The translations under genes and the position numbers were made by a program. A model generated the notes under the pieces. That model did not search any database. It saw only the letters and a program-made list of their open reading frames with translations, and had not been told where the DNA came from. From Clostridiales bacterium (GTDB lineage: Bacteria > Bacillota > Clostridia > Saccharofermentanales > DTU023), in assembly GCA_004556455.1 (NCBI GenBank), contig SFGY01000058.1:1-6274 (forward strand): 6,274 bases of DNA, written 5' to 3'. Below are positions 6,047 through 6,274 of the stretch, in pieces (within the stretch, counting starts at the first letter, position 1; each line of letters starts with the position of its first letter).

Positions 6047-6274
6047 TTACGACACCTTGCTCTCGTTATCGTCGGAGATCATCTCTTTCACCTTCATCAG
6101 ACGGGTGATGGTGCTGCGTTCGTTTTCGTCAAGTTTCATGCGGATAAATTTAATGGTTTCTTCGAGATCCGGAATGGTGCGATACTCCAGGGCATTAACC
6201 CGGCGGCGCGTGCTCTCAATGGCATCGGCCATGAGCTGACAGGACTTTTCCACCTCAGCCAGTTCCAGCAGGCG
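6047..6274 (-). CDS. atpD: V/A-type ATPase subunit D, C-terminal 75 codons
   Basis: The reading frame is open to the right edge, so only the C-terminal end is present and no start is visible. The GTG at 6253 is internal. The stretch TRRRVNALEY followed by IPDLEETIKFI and KLDENERS-TRLMKVKEM is highly characteristic of subunit D of V/A-type ATPases. In that complex subunit D is the long coiled-coil central stalk that rotates inside the A3B3 head, the counterpart of F-type gamma. It is followed by a short polar tail (SDDNESKVS) and a TAA. The rest of the ATPase operon presumably lies to the right. Gene naming varies: ntpD is used in Enterococcus. Its direct neighbour trkA starts 11 bases downstream on the same strand. 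Confidence 0.93.
   Translation of the reverse strand, partial: RLLELAEVEKSCQLMADAIESTRRRVNALEYRTIPDLEETIKFIRMKLDENERSTITRLMKVKEMISDDNESKVS

Overview
The window looks like chromosomal DNA from a low-to-mid G+C Firmicute, most likely a member of the Clostridia. Four things point there: a V/A-type ATPase subunit, a Trk potassium system with a two-lobed TrkA, and two membrane-anchored envelope proteins of kinds common in Clostridia (an SH3-NlpC/P60 hydrolase and a PG_binding_4 protein of the VanW or L,D-transpeptidase type). This placement is by eye, and no marker gene fixes the genus. All five genes lie on the minus strand, so transcription runs from the right edge to the left edge.

Right part (about 6274 to 2983): the 3' end of a V/A-type ATPase subunit D gene is followed after 11 bases by trkA, which overlaps trkH by four bases (ATGA). 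This tight cluster should be co-transcribed. It resembles the Enterococcus hirae ntp operon, where a V-ATPase operon also ends in a Trk/Ktr-type transporter gene (ntpJ). The cluster would tie ion pumping to potassium uptake: TrkH forms the membrane channel and TrkA the cytoplasmic NAD(H)-binding gating ring.

Middle (2982 to 1060): a 201-base gap has no obvious intrinsic terminator. It holds a good sigma-A-like promoter overlapping a 22/23-bp tandem repeat, then a 573-aa membrane-anchored protein with two bacterial SH3 domains and a complete NlpC/P60 peptidase domain.

Left part (1059 to 1): a 235-base gap is packed with direct repeats, including four contiguous 11-bp units. This is the architecture recognised by OmpR/PhoB-family response regulators. 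A perfect TATAAT -10 box with no recognisable -35 lies downstream. The gap leads into a type II membrane protein carrying a PG_binding_4 domain, which runs off the left edge. The most interesting unexplained signal is this 11-bp repeat array in front of a cell-wall gene. Next come the V-ATPase/Trk linkage and the tandem repeat at the hydrolase promoter.
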